Below, piece by piece: positions 46,627 to 55,680 of a stretch of DNA of 64,000 nucleotides. This DNA comes from Roseithermus sacchariphilus (GTDB lineage Bacteria > Bacteroidota > Rhodothermia > Rhodothermales > MEBIC09517), in NCBI GenBank assembly GCA_003285105.1, contig CP030158.1, positions 682,001 to 746,000 of the forward strand, given 5' to 3'. A program made the translations under genes and the position numbers. Numbering within the stretch: position 1 is the first letter of the stretch; each line of letters begins with the position of its first letter. The notes under the pieces were generated by a model. The model worked only from the letters and a program-made list of their open reading frames with translations. It searched no databases and had not been told where the DNA came from.

Positions 46627-47319
46627 ATGTCGCGTCGTTCCCATGCCCTCGTCCTGCGCTCGTCGTTCCTGCTGCTGCTCGTCGCCGGCGGGCTCATCGG
46701 GCCGGAGGCCCTGGCCCAGCGCGTCCGCTTCGGGCTGGAAGCCGGCTTCAGTTCGATCAGCCACCGATACAGCGAGGTGCCAGACACCTGGGACCTGCTG
46801 TTTCGCACCTCGTACAGCGTGATGACCTTCGCCGACATCGACACCCGCAGCGACCTGGACTTCCAGGTGGGGGTGCGCTTCGTGCCGCTGGGCGCGGCCT
46901 ACGACTACAGCGCCGAGGTGCCGGAGGAGCCGGGCAGTTCGCAGAACATCCTGCGCGAGGGCACCATCACGATCACGCAGCAATACCTGTTCTTCAGCCT
47001 CCGGGCCCGTTATCAGATCGGCACGACGCCCCTCTACGCCATCGCCGGGCCGGAGCTGGGCTTTCTGCTGGATGCGTCCCTGGAGCAGGACGAGCAGGTC
47101 CCCGAGCCGGTGTTGACGAACAGCAACATCGACCCGCAGATCAACGGCGTCAACACGACGCTGGGCGGCGGCCTGGGCGTGCGCCGGCCGCTGGGCAAGC
47201 TGCAGGTCTACACGCAGGCGATGGTCCTGCTCGGGCTGCAGGACGTCCCCCAGGAGCAATACTGGGCGCGCACCTGGCGCACGCGGGAGCTCACGCTGCT
47301 CGTGGGGCTCGTGCTGTGA
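46627..47319 (+). CDS. Outer-membrane beta-barrel protein
   Basis: The product is 230 aa. A signal peptide (LRSSFLLLLVAGGLIGPEAL) ends at ALAQ. The mature protein starts RVRFGLEAGFSSISHRY and alternates long strands (LDFQVGVRFVPLGAAYDYS, QQYLFFSLRARYQIG, PLYAIAGPELGFLLDASLEQ, LGGGLGVRRPLGKLQVYTQA). It ends in LTLLVGLVL. This is the eight-strand 'outer membrane protein beta-barrel' type common in Bacteroidota. Function is unknown. The neighbour downstream is convergent. Confidence 0.75.
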   Translation: MSRRSHALVLRSSFLLLLVAGGLIGPEALAQRVRFGLEAGFSSISHRYSEVPDTWDLLFRTSYSVMTFADIDTRSDLDFQVGVRFVPLGAAYDYSAEVPEEPGSSQNILREGTITITQQYLFFSLRARYQIGTTPLYAIAGPELGFLLDASLEQDEQVPEPVLTNSNIDPQINGVNTTLGGGLGVRRPLGKLQVYTQAMVLLGLQDVPQEQYWARTWRTRELTLLVGLVL

Positions 47320-47359
47320 GGTCGGCCCCCGCAGAATGCCATTGCATCCGGGGCGCGGC

Positions 47360-48274
47360 CTACGTCGTGCCGGCCGCCTCGTTCGTCACCAGCCGGTAGA
47401 GCTTTCCCGGCAGTTCGCGGCCCAGGAAGGCGGCCATGCGCCGGGTGGCGGCCGCCACCCCGGCCAGGTCGATCCCCGTCTCGATGCCGAGTTGATCGAG
47501 CAGGTAGACGGTGTCCTCCGTGGCGATGTTGCCGGTGGCGCCGGGGATGAAGGGGCACCCTCCGAGCCCGCCCAGCGACGTGTCGAACCGGGTGACGCCC
47601 ACCTCCAGCGCCGCCACCACGTTGGCCAGGCCGAGGCCGCGCGTGTCGTGCAGATGCAGCACGATCGGGACGTCCCCCATCACGGCCTGCACCGCCTGCA
47701 CCCGCTCCCGGATCATCACCGGGTTCGCCAGCCCCGTCGAGTCCGCCAGCGACAGCGATTCGATGCCAAGGTCGCGGAAGCGCCCTGCCATGGCGAGCAC
47801 CCGGTCGAGCGGCGTGTCTCCGGGGGCGGCATAGCCGAAGACCGTCTGGAGCCCGAGTTGCACCGCGACGCCGTGCCGGCGGGCCGTCTGCACCATGGCC
47901 ACAGCCGCCTCCAGCCCCTCGTCCACGGTCATGTTGGCGTTGTCACGGCTATGCTGCTCGTTCGTGGCGATGGACAGATCGACGTGGGAGAGCCGCGTGC
48001 GCAGCGCCCGCTCCAGCCCGCGCGGGTTCAGGACGAGCCCGCTGTAGACGACGCCCGGCCGCTCGGGGAGCCGGGCCACGAGCGCCTCGGCATCGGCCAT
48101 CTGCGGCACCCACTTCGGATGCACGAACGACGTCACCTGGATGCGCGACACCCCGGCCGCCACCAGCTGCTCGATGACGGCCCGCTTCAGTTCGGTCGGG
48201 ATCGGCTTCTGCTCGAACTGAAACCCGTCCCGCGGCCCGACTTCGCAGAGTTCGACGCGTGGAGGATAGGCCAT
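47360..48274 (-). CDS. Hydroxymethylglutaryl-CoA lyase-like enzyme
   Basis: The product is 304 aa, the HMG-CoA lyase/homocitrate-synthase TIM-barrel family. Motifs are RVELCEVGPRDGFQFEQKPI, QVTSFVHPKWVPQMADAEAL, SLSLADSTGLANP, HLHDTRGLGLANV and the cysteine loop SLGGLGGCPFIPGATGN, close to the HMG-CoA lyase signature. The enzyme cleaves HMG-CoA to acetyl-CoA and acetoacetate in leucine breakdown. The FQFEQ loop in place of the usual 'LQNE' leaves room for a different acyl-CoA. No leucine-catabolic genes are adjacent. Confidence 0.82.
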   Translation of the reverse strand: MAYPPRVELCEVGPRDGFQFEQKPIPTELKRAVIEQLVAAGVSRIQVTSFVHPKWVPQMADAEALVARLPERPGVVYSGLVLNPRGLERALRTRLSHVDLSIATNEQHSRDNANMTVDEGLEAAVAMVQTARRHGVAVQLGLQTVFGYAAPGDTPLDRVLAMAGRFRDLGIESLSLADSTGLANPVMIRERVQAVQAVMGDVPIVLHLHDTRGLGLANVVAALEVGVTRFDTSLGGLGGCPFIPGATGNIATEDTVYLLDQLGIETGIDLAGVAAATRRMAAFLGRELPGKLYRLVTNEAAGTT

Positions 48275-48334
48275 GAGACGCCACGAAAAGGAGGAGGATC
48301 GAGCGGCGAGGACCAGGCAAACCCGTCTCTTTCA

Positions 48335-48355
48335 CCGATCTTCGACCCTCATCCT
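48335..48355. repeat. Three TCGACC-type heptamers
   Basis: CCGATCT, TCGACCC and TCATCCT run without a gap upstream of the HMG-CoA lyase-like gene. They share the 7-bp period with the TCGACCT units at 5855-5875 and 4227-4242. Confidence 0.35.
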
Positions 48356-48384
48356 CCACACTTGATCCGGTAGCAGGGCACCCC

Positions 48385-49380
48385 TTACGTCACCTTCGCC
48401 TCCAGCGCCTTCAGCACCCGCATCGACTCGTTGGCGATGACCTCGTCTTCCGGCTCGAAGTCAAAGATTTCCAGCGAGATCCACCCGTCATAGCCGATGT
48501 CCTTGAGGGCCTGAAAGGAGGCGGCATAGTCATGGATGGCATTCCCGGTGCCGAGGTAGCGGCCGTCCATCTCCTGGATCTGCACGTGCTTGATGTAATC
48601 GGCGTAGTCTCGGATCAGCCGGTCGAAGCCATGCAGTTCGCCCGTGGTGTTGTGGTAATCGAACATCGCGTTGATGGCCTCCGGGCGGCCCACGGCGTCC
48701 ACGATCTCCCGGGCCTCGAAGAGCAGGTTGACGACGTCCGTCTGATCGGGCGAGAGGTGTTCGAGCAGCACCATCACCCCCCGGTCGGCGGCATGATCGG
48801 CGACGGCGGCGAGGCCGTCGACGAGCCGGCGCTTGGCCTCGCCGACGGTCGACCCGCCGGTGGTGCTGCGTTGCCCGGGCGAGCCGAAGATCAGGTAGGG
48901 GCCGTTGAGATCCGCCGAGAAGTCGATGAGCGCCTTGAGGTAGTCGATGGCCTGCCGGCGCACGGCTTCGTCGGGGGTGGTGAAGTGGAGGCCGTGCGGC
49001 GGCGGCGTGAAGAGCCAGTGCAGGCCCACACAGGCCAGGCCGTGGTCGTCCATGACGCGACGAAACTCGGCACGGTCGGCGGCGGTGAAGTCGCGCACGC
49101 TGTTCTTGCCGTAGTCCACCACGAGCGAGAACGGCGCGATCTCGACGGCTCCGTAGCCGGCTTCGCTGATGACCTGGCACTGCTCGGCCCAGGGGCGGCC
49201 CTGCATGCATTCGTTGCACATGGCGTACCGGAAGCCGCTCCAGCCGGAGGCGGTGGAGGCCGGGGACGCAGCGGGCGGCGCATCCGCCTCGGCGCAGCCG
49301 GCGGCCAGGCTGCCGGTGGCCGCCAGACCGAGGAGCCCGCCGGAGGTTTTCAGAAAGGTGCGACGATCGAGGGAGGACAT
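48385..49380 (-). CDS. Tat-exported sugar phosphate isomerase/epimerase-like lipoprotein
   Basis: The product is 331 aa from ATG 49380. A twin-arginine signal (LDRRTFLKTSGGLLGLAATG) ends in lipobox SLAAGC, so it is a Tat lipoprotein. The mature part is a xylose-isomerase-like TIM barrel (hydroxypyruvate isomerase group): EAGYGAVEIAPFSLVVDYG, GLACVGLHWLFTPPPHG, VMVLLEHLSPDQTD, AMFDYHNTTGE, HVQIQEMDGR and GWISLEIFDFEPED. These supply the metal ligands of the family. Substrate unknown. Similar Tat-exported proteins accompany ThuA-domain proteins; one is encoded at 31566-32360. Confidence 0.83.
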   Translation of the reverse strand: MSSLDRRTFLKTSGGLLGLAATGSLAAGCAEADAPPAASPASTASGWSGFRYAMCNECMQGRPWAEQCQVISEAGYGAVEIAPFSLVVDYGKNSVRDFTAADRAEFRRVMDDHGLACVGLHWLFTPPPHGLHFTTPDEAVRRQAIDYLKALIDFSADLNGPYLIFGSPGQRSTTGGSTVGEAKRRLVDGLAAVADHAADRGVMVLLEHLSPDQTDVVNLLFEAREIVDAVGRPEAINAMFDYHNTTGELHGFDRLIRDYADYIKHVQIQEMDGRYLGTGNAIHDYAASFQALKDIGYDGWISLEIFDFEPEDEVIANESMRVLKALEAKVT

Positions 49381-49532
49381 GGGAGGGTGGGGCTGAACGG
49401 TAAAGATCTTTGCATTCCGGCACAGAATACGACGGTTGGTCCCGGAACGCAACGCAGCGCCACCCTACGCGCTGCCCGGCAGAGAGGGCAACCCCGTATC
49501 GGCACGTGGACACCCCGCAGCCCCGTCAGCAC

Positions 49533-49561
49533 AAAAAAAGACCGGCCCTTGCGGACCGGTC
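49533..49561 (-). terminator. Intrinsic terminator after the 87-aa gene
   Basis: On the minus strand GACCGGTCC and GGGCCGGTC pair over 9 bp (one G-U) around a GCAA tetraloop and run into seven Ts. It is 64 bp beyond the stop of the gene at 49626-49889. Confidence 0.78.
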
Positions 49562-49625
49562 CGATGCGTTTCCGGCAGAGGATCTGACCCGGGGCGGCCG
49601 CCGCACGCCGTCAGGCCGGTGTTGC

Positions 49626-49889
49626 TCAGGCCCGCGTGGCCCCCAGCAGATCGGCCACCTCGTCGACCTTCGGCAGGTTGAGCCCCTGCGGCCCGAGGTC
49701 CTCCAGGGCGTCGTACACCCACGCCGTCAGCGCGGTGCGCTCCTGCTGCGTCGTGCCGTCGGCGTCGATCACCGACATGATCTGCGTCCAGACGGCGTCG
49801 GCGATCTGGCCGGTGACGTACCGGGCAAAGAGCAGCGGGAGCAGGGCCGTTGTCGAAACGGAAGCGGGGCGTTGGAGAGAAGCGGGCAT
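49626..49889 (-). CDS. Hypothetical 87-aa protein
   Basis: ATG 49889 has a good SD site (GGAGGT, 5 nt spacing), and a terminator follows at 49533-49561. The gene therefore looks like a complete small unit. The sequence MPASLQRPASVSTTALLPLL is followed by two helices (RYVTGQIADAVWTQIMSVID and TALTAWVYDALEDLGPQG) and an acidic-helix tail (VDEVADLLGAT). No signal or metal motif. It is not recognised; a soluble helical protein is likely. Confidence 0.6.
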   Translation of the reverse strand: MPASLQRPASVSTTALLPLLFARYVTGQIADAVWTQIMSVIDADGTTQQERTALTAWVYDALEDLGPQGLNLPKVDEVADLLGATRA

Positions 49890-50057
49890 GGCGGACCTCC
49901 AGAGCGGGCAGGTGATCGGACAGGATGGCACATCCCGAAAGGCGCATCCGTGCTTCACAGGTTCTAAACAAATACCGGGCCGAATCCAGGCCGGCGCGGG
50001 GTTCGCCCGGCACGGGCTTCCCACACCGCGGTCATCCTGCAGGCTTTTCCCGGCGCG

Positions 50058-51575
50058 TCAGGAAGGGATGACGATCTCCCGCCGCAAGCGGGCCACCGGA
50101 ATGCCGAGTTGCTCGCGGTATTTGGTCACCGTACGGCGCGCGATCTTGAACCCGCGCTTCTCCAGCATCTTCGCGATCTTCTGATCCGAGAGCGGCTTCT
50201 GCTTGTCCTCCTGCTCGATGATGCTCTGGATGATCGCCTTGACCTCCTTGTTGGAGACCTCCTCGTCCGAATCCGCCTTTTTGATGCCTTCGGAAAAGAA
50301 GTACTTCAGCTCGTAGACGCCGAACTCCGTCTGCACATACTTGCCGTTGACAACGCGGCTGACCGTGGAGATGTCCATCTGAATGATCTCGGCCACATCC
50401 TTCAGGATCATCGGCTTGAGGTAGCCCTCGCCGAATTTGAAGAAGTCCTCCTGGAGTTGCACGATGGCCTGCATCACCTTCATCATCGTGTGGCGGCGCT
50501 GGTTGATGGAGTTGATGAACCAGCGGGCCGCCTCCATCTTGTCCTTGAGGAACTTCCGCGTCTCGGCATCGAAGCCGTTCTGCGCGTTCTTGCCCTTCTT
50601 TTGCTCGGCGGCGAGTTGCTGGAGCATCTGGCGGTACTGGCGCGAGATGCGCAGCTCCGGGGCATTGCGCCCGTTGAGCATGATGATGAAGTTGCCGTCG
50701 ACGTAGCGGACCGTGAAGTCCGGCGTGATGTAATTCTGAGCGGCCGAGAACTCCCCTTCGCCCGGCTTCGGGTCGAGGCGCTGCACCAGGTCGAAGGCCT
50801 CTTTCAGCGCCTCCTCGTCGATGTCCAGCCGCTTCATGATCTCCCCGAAGTGCTTCATGGTGAAGGGCTTGTAGGCTTCCTTCAGCATGCGGATGGCGGT
50901 ATCGCGGCCGGGGGTGTCCTCGGGCATGACCTCCAGCTGCACGAGCAGGCACTCGCGCAGGTCCCGCGCGGCGATGCCGACGGGGTCGAGCCGCTGAATG
51001 CGATGCAGCACCCGCTCGACGTCCTGCTCGGTCAGCAGCACGCCCTGGTTGAACATGATGTCGTCGATGATCGACTCGAGCGGGCGGCGGAGGTATCCGT
51101 CTTCGTCGATGGAGCCGATGATCTGCTCGGCGATGAGTTGCTCGGTCGAGTCGAGGTCGAGCAGGGCCACCTGTTCCATCAGGTGCTCGGCCATCGAGAC
51201 GCGGGCGGGCATGGGCAGCTCCCGTTCCTCCTCCTCGCTGCTCTGGTCGACGCGGGCTTTGTAGCCGTAGAGATCGTCGCTGCTGTTGAGGTATTCCTCC
51301 CAGTCGTACTCCTCCTCCGTGTCGATCTCCTCGCCCAGCTTCTCCTTCTCCTCCTCGCCGGCCTCGTTCTCGGCGGCCTCGGCCGTCTCCTCATCGGTCT
51401 GATCGGTGACAGCCTCTTCCTCGTCCGCCCCTTCTTCCAGGAGCGGGTTCGACTCCAGCTCCGCCTTGATGCGCTGTTCCAGCTCGAGCGTGGGGAGCTG
51501 CAGCAGCTTGATGTACTGGATCTGCTGCGGCGAGAGCTTTTGCTGCTGGGTGAGTTTCTGCTGCAGGTTGAGCAT
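50058..51575 (-). CDS. rpoN: RNA polymerase sigma-54 factor
   Basis: The product is 505 aa. ATG 51575 opens MLNLQQKLTQQQKLSPQQIQ, the Gln/Leu-rich region I that binds activators. A very acidic region II follows (about 50-125, DEEEAVTDQTDEETAEAAEN). The core-binding part and HTH come next (LKDVAEIIQMDISTVSRVVN), with the RpoN box ARRTVTKYREQLGIP near the end. Sigma-54 directs transcription from GG/GC promoters with ATP-driven activators. The enlarged acidic region is longer than in E. coli. No activator gene adjoins. The DUF3109 gene starts upstream in the same direction, 37 bp away. Confidence 0.95.
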   Translation of the reverse strand: MLNLQQKLTQQQKLSPQQIQYIKLLQLPTLELEQRIKAELESNPLLEEGADEEEAVTDQTDEETAEAAENEAGEEEKEKLGEEIDTEEEYDWEEYLNSSDDLYGYKARVDQSSEEEERELPMPARVSMAEHLMEQVALLDLDSTEQLIAEQIIGSIDEDGYLRRPLESIIDDIMFNQGVLLTEQDVERVLHRIQRLDPVGIAARDLRECLLVQLEVMPEDTPGRDTAIRMLKEAYKPFTMKHFGEIMKRLDIDEEALKEAFDLVQRLDPKPGEGEFSAAQNYITPDFTVRYVDGNFIIMLNGRNAPELRISRQYRQMLQQLAAEQKKGKNAQNGFDAETRKFLKDKMEAARWFINSINQRRHTMMKVMQAIVQLQEDFFKFGEGYLKPMILKDVAEIIQMDISTVSRVVNGKYVQTEFGVYELKYFFSEGIKKADSDEEVSNKEVKAIIQSIIEQEDKQKPLSDQKIAKMLEKRGFKIARRTVTKYREQLGIPVARLRREIVIPS

Positions 51576-51612
51576 GACGGCCTCCGTAACGCTGATCCTT
51601 CCCTTCGGGCGA

Positions 51613-52188
51613 TCAAGACAGCTCCTTCCGGCGCCTGTCCCAGGCCGCGCGAAACGCGTCGTACCACGCGGTTCCGTACTTGCGGACGAGGGGCCGTTGG
51701 AGAAAATCGGCGAGTTGCACCCCTTCGCGGCAACCGTGGGCCCGCCCCGGGTCACACACGGGCACCTGCTCGTAGTTGAGCACCTCCAGGGTCCCGTAGG
51801 TGGTGGCGCGCAGGGGAAAGAGATGACACGATATCGGCTTCTCGAAGTCGATCAGGCCTTGCTGATACGCCCGCTGGATGCCGCACAGCGCCACCGGCCC
51901 GTCGTACACGACGAAGACGCACTCGGCATCGTCGATGCAGGGCGTGGCGTAGGTGCCGTCCTCCGTTTCCTCCCAGACGCCCCGCTCGTCGATGACGGCG
52001 AGGGCTTCGGGACGGAGCAGGGGGCGGACGGCCGGCAGCACCTGCTCCAGCACGGCCCGCTCCTCGGGTTCCAGCGGAGCCCCGGAGTCGCCCTGCACGC
52101 AGCACGCCCCGTGGCACGCGCTCAGACGGCACGCAAACGGCGCTTCGAGCAGCTCGTCCGATATCAATATGTCTCCTACAGCAAACAT
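51613..52188 (-). CDS. DUF3109 family Cys-rich protein
   Basis: The product is 191 aa. The opening VGDILISDELLEAPFACRLS then ACHGACCVQGDSGAPLEPEE is the family hallmark, with a Cys cluster (C-x3-C-x2-CC) that suggests a metal or Fe-S site. Others are PCIDDAECVFVV, LCGIQRAYQQG, SCHLFPLR and PVCDPGRAHGC. The function of DUF3109 is unknown; it is common in Bacteroidota. Its predicted promoter box ends five bases before the ATG, so the mRNA may be leaderless. It reads towards rpoN. Confidence 0.86.
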   Translation of the reverse strand: MFAVGDILISDELLEAPFACRLSACHGACCVQGDSGAPLEPEERAVLEQVLPAVRPLLRPEALAVIDERGVWEETEDGTYATPCIDDAECVFVVYDGPVALCGIQRAYQQGLIDFEKPISCHLFPLRATTYGTLEVLNYEQVPVCDPGRAHGCREGVQLADFLQRPLVRKYGTAWYDAFRAAWDRRRKELS

Positions 52189-52501
52189 AGTGCCAACCTA
52201 ATAAAAAAGAGCCACCCACACAAGAGGGGATCGAAATTATCCGGCCTTTTCTCTCTACAGGGCGGTCATACCGAGATCATACGGCACGGATCTCAGGCCG
52301 TTTGTAACATCCGTCCCGTTGCGGGACCGTGCGACGCCGGAACGAGGCTCCCCGGCGGGTCGTCCTTCCCGTAGCGCCGTGCCGTAGCGCCGGGGTCCGG
52401 CCCGGTGTGCGAACGTGACACGCGGCTGTCACCCCGAGCCCTGATCTTTACGCAGACCGGCCGGTCCGGCCCCGCCCCGCCGTTTCTTTCCCCGTTGCCC
52501 G
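52189..52501. other. Divergent intergenic region, 313 bp
   Basis: It lies between DUF3109 (leftward) and ruvB (rightward). The left part is A/T-rich and holds the promoter at 52193-52223. The right part is GC-rich, with a 12-bp palindrome GACCGGCCGGTC (52455-52466). No protein-like frame and no clear ruvB promoter were found. Confidence 0.5.
52193..52223 (-). promoter_or_regulatory. Predicted promoter of the DUF3109 gene
   Basis: On the minus strand TTG (52223-52221) is followed after 20 nt by TAGGTTGG (52200-52193), one mismatch from TAnnTTTG. The start codon begins at 52188, only 4 nt past the box. Transcription would start at or very near the ATG. Confidence 0.4.
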
Positions 52502-53533
52502 ATGCCCACACCACCCCGTTCCAACGCGCTCTCGCCCGGCCTGCACCGGGCGGAGGAGGACTTCGAGAAGCTGCTGCGCCCGCGCTCGCTCGACGAGTTC
52601 ATCGGCCAGCAGAAGATCAAGGACAACCTGCGCGTCTTCATGACGGCCGCCCTGCAACGCGGCGAGACGCTGGACCACGTGCTGCTGTCCGGCCCCCCGG
52701 GGCTGGGCAAAACCACCCTGGCCGGCATCATCGCCGAGGAGATGGGCGCCCAGATCAAAGCCACCAGCGGCCCGGTGCTCGACAAGCCGGCCTCCATCGC
52801 CGGCATCCTGACAAACCTGAACGAGGGCGACGTCCTCTTCATCGACGAGATCCACCGGCTCTCGCCCGTGGTGGAAGAATACCTGTATTCGGCGATGGAG
52901 GATTACTTCATCGACATCGTCATCGACGCCGGGCCGAACGCGCGCAGCGTGAAGATCAGCCTGCCGCCCTTCACACTCGTCGGGGCCACCACGCGCAAGG
53001 GGCTGCTGACGGCGCCGCTGCGCGCCCGCTTCGGCATCGACTTCCGCTACGACTACTACACGGCCGACATGCTGCGCGAGATCGTGCTGCGCTCGGCGCG
53101 CATCCTGGGGGTAGAGATCAGCGAGGAGGGGGCCCACGAGATCGCCCGGCGAAGCCGGGGCACCCCGCGCGTGGCGAACCGGCTGCTTCGCCGCACCCGC
53201 GACTTCGCCGAGGTCGAGGGCGACGGCCGCATCACGAAGACCATCGCCGATCACGCCCTCAATGCGCTGGATGTGGACGAGGAGGGGCTGGACGAGATGG
53301 ACACGCGCATCCTGCTGACGCTCATCGAGAAGTTCGGCGGCGGCCCGACGGGGCTGTCGAACCTGGCCGTCTCGGTCGGGGAGGATGCCGGCACCATCGA
53401 GGAGGTGTACGAGCCGTACCTGATCCAGGAGGGCTTCCTGGAGCGTACCGCCCGCGGCCGCGTCGCCACCGCCCGCGCCTACGGCCACTTCGGCTACGAG
53501 CCGCCGGCCCGGACGGGCCGCCTCTTCGATTGA
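52502..53533 (+). CDS. ruvB: Holliday junction branch migration helicase RuvB
   Basis: The product is 343 aa, normal length. Motifs are [20 protein letters not shown], Walker [11 protein letters not shown] (63-72), Walker [11 protein letters not shown], sensor region [20 protein letters not shown], arginine finger area and C-terminal winged helix ([20 protein letters not shown]). RuvB is the hexameric motor that drives branch migration of Holliday junctions with RuvA and RuvC. Neither partner is in the window. Confidence 0.97.
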   Translation: MPTPPRSNALSPGLHRAEEDFEKLLRPRSLDEFIGQQKIKDNLRVFMTAALQRGETLDHVLLSGPPGLGKTTLAGIIAEEMGAQIKATSGPVLDKPASIAGILTNLNEGDVLFIDEIHRLSPVVEEYLYSAMEDYFIDIVIDAGPNARSVKISLPPFTLVGATTRKGLLTAPLRARFGIDFRYDYYTADMLREIVLRSARILGVEISEEGAHEIARRSRGTPRVANRLLRRTRDFAEVEGDGRITKTIADHALNALDVDEEGLDEMDTRILLTLIEKFGGGPTGLSNLAVSVGEDAGTIEEVYEPYLIQEGFLERTARGRVATARAYGHFGYEPPARTGRLFD

Positions 53534-53627
53534 CCGCCCGGATGCCGGACCCGTCCCGGCTTGACTCTGCACGCCCCACAACGGATATAGGAGGCTCGTG
53601 CTCCTCTCTCCGGCATCCTCCCCCCGC

Positions 53628-54965
53628 ATGCCGCACCGCACCGCCCTGCTCGGGCTGGCCCTCGCCCTCCTCCTGCCGGCCCGGCTCGCCCCCGCCCAGC
53701 CGGTGCTGACCTGGCAGGAACTGCCCAACGCGCCGACGACCTCGCGCCACAACGACGTCTACTTCGTCACACCCGACCTGGGCTGGATCGTCAACGGGGC
53801 CGGACAGATCTACCGCACGGACGACGGTGGGACGTCCTGGACCCTCCAGCTCGATCAGCCCGGCTCGCACTTCCGCTCGGTCGGCTTTCTGGACGCCCGC
53901 CGGGGCTTCGCCGGCAACGTGGGGACGGGCGAGTTCGGCACCACGGACCCGGCTCCGCTCTACGAAACCCACGACGGCGGCGCCTTCTGGTCGCCCATCA
54001 CCGGGTTCGACGGCCCGACGCCGGCCGGGCTCTGTGGCATGCACGTGGTCAACGACTCCACGGTCGTCGCCGTCGGGCGGGTGCGCGGCCCGGCCTTTTT
54101 CACGCGCACGACGGACCGCGGCCAGACCTGGCAATCGGTGGACATGAGCGCCTACGCCGCCGGGCTGATCGACATCTACTTCACCCACCCCGACTCCGGC
54201 TTCGCCGTGGGCCTGACCGACACGGAGCACGAGCGCTCCCGCGGCATCGTCCTCCAGACCACCGACGGCGGCGCCACCTGGACGCCCCGCCACACCTCGA
54301 CCCGCACGGGGGAGTGGGCCTGGAAGCTGTCCTTCCCCTCGCGGCGCGTCGGCTACGTCTCCCTCCAGCGCAACAGCCAGACGCCCATCTTCTTCCTGAA
54401 AACCACGGACGGCGGCCATACCTGGCAGGAAAAGCTGTTCACGACGAACTACTACTTCGTGCAGGGCATCGGCTTCATCACGGAAACCCACGGCTGGATC
54501 GGCGGCAACAGCTCCTCGCCGGTCTACGCCACCACGGACGGCGGGGAGACGTGGCATACCGAGCGCCTTCGGCCCCGCCTCAACCGCTTCCGCTTCCTGG
54601 GCGACTCGCTCGGCTACGCCGTCGGCCGGTCCGTGCACAAGCTGGCCAACTGGACCGCCACGCCGGCCGAGCCGGTGCCGGAGGCGCCGACGCTGTGGCT
54701 CTATCCGAACGTCCCCAACCCGTTCACGGCGCAGACGACCCTCCGCTACGACCTGGACGCCCCCGGCACGGTCGACCTGGCGATCTACGACGCGCTGGGC
54801 CGCCGCGTCCGCACGCTCGTGACCGGCCGGCAGCCGGCCGGGCTGCACACGATCCCGTGGGACGGCACCGACGACGCCGGCCGGCCGCTACCGAGCGGCG
54901 TCTACTTCAGCCGGCTGCGGACCGCCTCGGCGCTGCACGCCCGTGCACTCATCCTGCGCCGTTGA
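53628..54965 (+). CDS. T9SS-exported YCF48/BNR-repeat protein
   Basis: The product is 445 aa from ATG 53628 (signal LLGLALALLLPARLAPAQ). A GTG at 53598 is less likely. The body is a beta-propeller of YCF48/BNR type: Asp-box-like repeats such as YRTDDGGTSWTLQ, YETHDGGAFWSPI, TRTTDRGQTWQSV, LQTTDGGATWTPR, LKTTDGGHTWQEK and YATTDGGETWHTE. The C-terminus (LYPNVPNPFTAQTTLRY, AIYDALGRRVRTLV, GVYFSRLRT) is a T9SS type A sorting domain. It is thus probably a secreted or surface propeller with an unknown ligand. Confidence 0.88.
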   Translation: MPHRTALLGLALALLLPARLAPAQPVLTWQELPNAPTTSRHNDVYFVTPDLGWIVNGAGQIYRTDDGGTSWTLQLDQPGSHFRSVGFLDARRGFAGNVGTGEFGTTDPAPLYETHDGGAFWSPITGFDGPTPAGLCGMHVVNDSTVVAVGRVRGPAFFTRTTDRGQTWQSVDMSAYAAGLIDIYFTHPDSGFAVGLTDTEHERSRGIVLQTTDGGATWTPRHTSTRTGEWAWKLSFPSRRVGYVSLQRNSQTPIFFLKTTDGGHTWQEKLFTTNYYFVQGIGFITETHGWIGGNSSSPVYATTDGGETWHTERLRPRLNRFRFLGDSLGYAVGRSVHKLANWTATPAEPVPEAPTLWLYPNVPNPFTAQTTLRYDLDAPGTVDLAIYDALGRRVRTLVTGRQPAGLHTIPWDGTDDAGRPLPSGVYFSRLRTASALHARALILRR

Positions 54966-54971
54966 CCGGCC

Positions 54972-55538
54972 TCACTCGAAGGCGCCGACGCGAACCGTCA
55001 GGCCGAGGCCGGCATCGCTGACCTCGACGCCGGTGATGCCCGGCAGGTTGACGCTGGTGTTCAGCCGGAAGGAGGCGCTCAGGCCCAGGCGCAGCACCGG
55101 CGAGACGACGAACACCACCATCATCTCGGGCTCGGCGATGTAGAACGTGTCCTCCAGCAGGCGCGCGTCGGTGTCCTGGTGGGCGTAGGCCAGTTCGCCC
55201 ACGCCGAGCAGCACCTGCGTGGAGAAGTGGATGGCGTCGTCCGGGTCGTTGATGTACTCCAGCGTCAGCCCGCCGTAGCGCATCTGCAGGTACGCCGGGG
55301 CGGCCTCGTAGTCCGGCTGGATGTTGCGGCTGAGCAGGCTGAACCCGCCGAGGCCGACGCTGTAGGTGCGGTTGATCAGCCAGGCGCCCCGCACACCGCC
55401 CATCACCCCCCAGGCTTCAAAGGCCCGGACCACGCGCACGACCGGTCCGCCGTAGACGCCGTTCTCGCGAATGAGCTGTGCGGCGGCGGGCCATGCCCCT
55501 CCGGCCAGCAGTCCGATCAGAAGCAGCCATCGTTTCAT
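54972..55538 (-). CDS. Outer-membrane protein, small beta-barrel
   Basis: The product is 188 aa from ATG 55538. The signal is MKRWLLLIGLLAGGAWPAAA. The mature sequence (GGPVVRVVRAFEAWGVMGGV, YSVGLGGFSLLSRNIQPDY, STQVLLGVGELAYAHQDTDA, LRLGLSASFRLNTSVNLPG) alternates hydrophobic and polar residues as in a barrel and ends GLGLTVRVGAFE. Not recognised beyond this. It converges on the YCF48-like gene, with 6 bp between stop codons. Confidence 0.68.
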   Translation of the reverse strand: MKRWLLLIGLLAGGAWPAAAQLIRENGVYGGPVVRVVRAFEAWGVMGGVRGAWLINRTYSVGLGGFSLLSRNIQPDYEAAPAYLQMRYGGLTLEYINDPDDAIHFSTQVLLGVGELAYAHQDTDARLLEDTFYIAEPEMMVVFVVSPVLRLGLSASFRLNTSVNLPGITGVEVSDAGLGLTVRVGAFE

Positions 55539-55680
55539 GGGAGCCCGGTGCCGTTGCGTCCGTGAGTCTGCGCGAGGGGGCGGCCGCCGGTGCGCATCGG
55601 GCCCCGGGCCGCCCGCGCCCAATGTAGCATCCGCCCCGCGCGAACGCCAGCCCCGGCCGCACCGCCGCGTCGCCCGCGGC

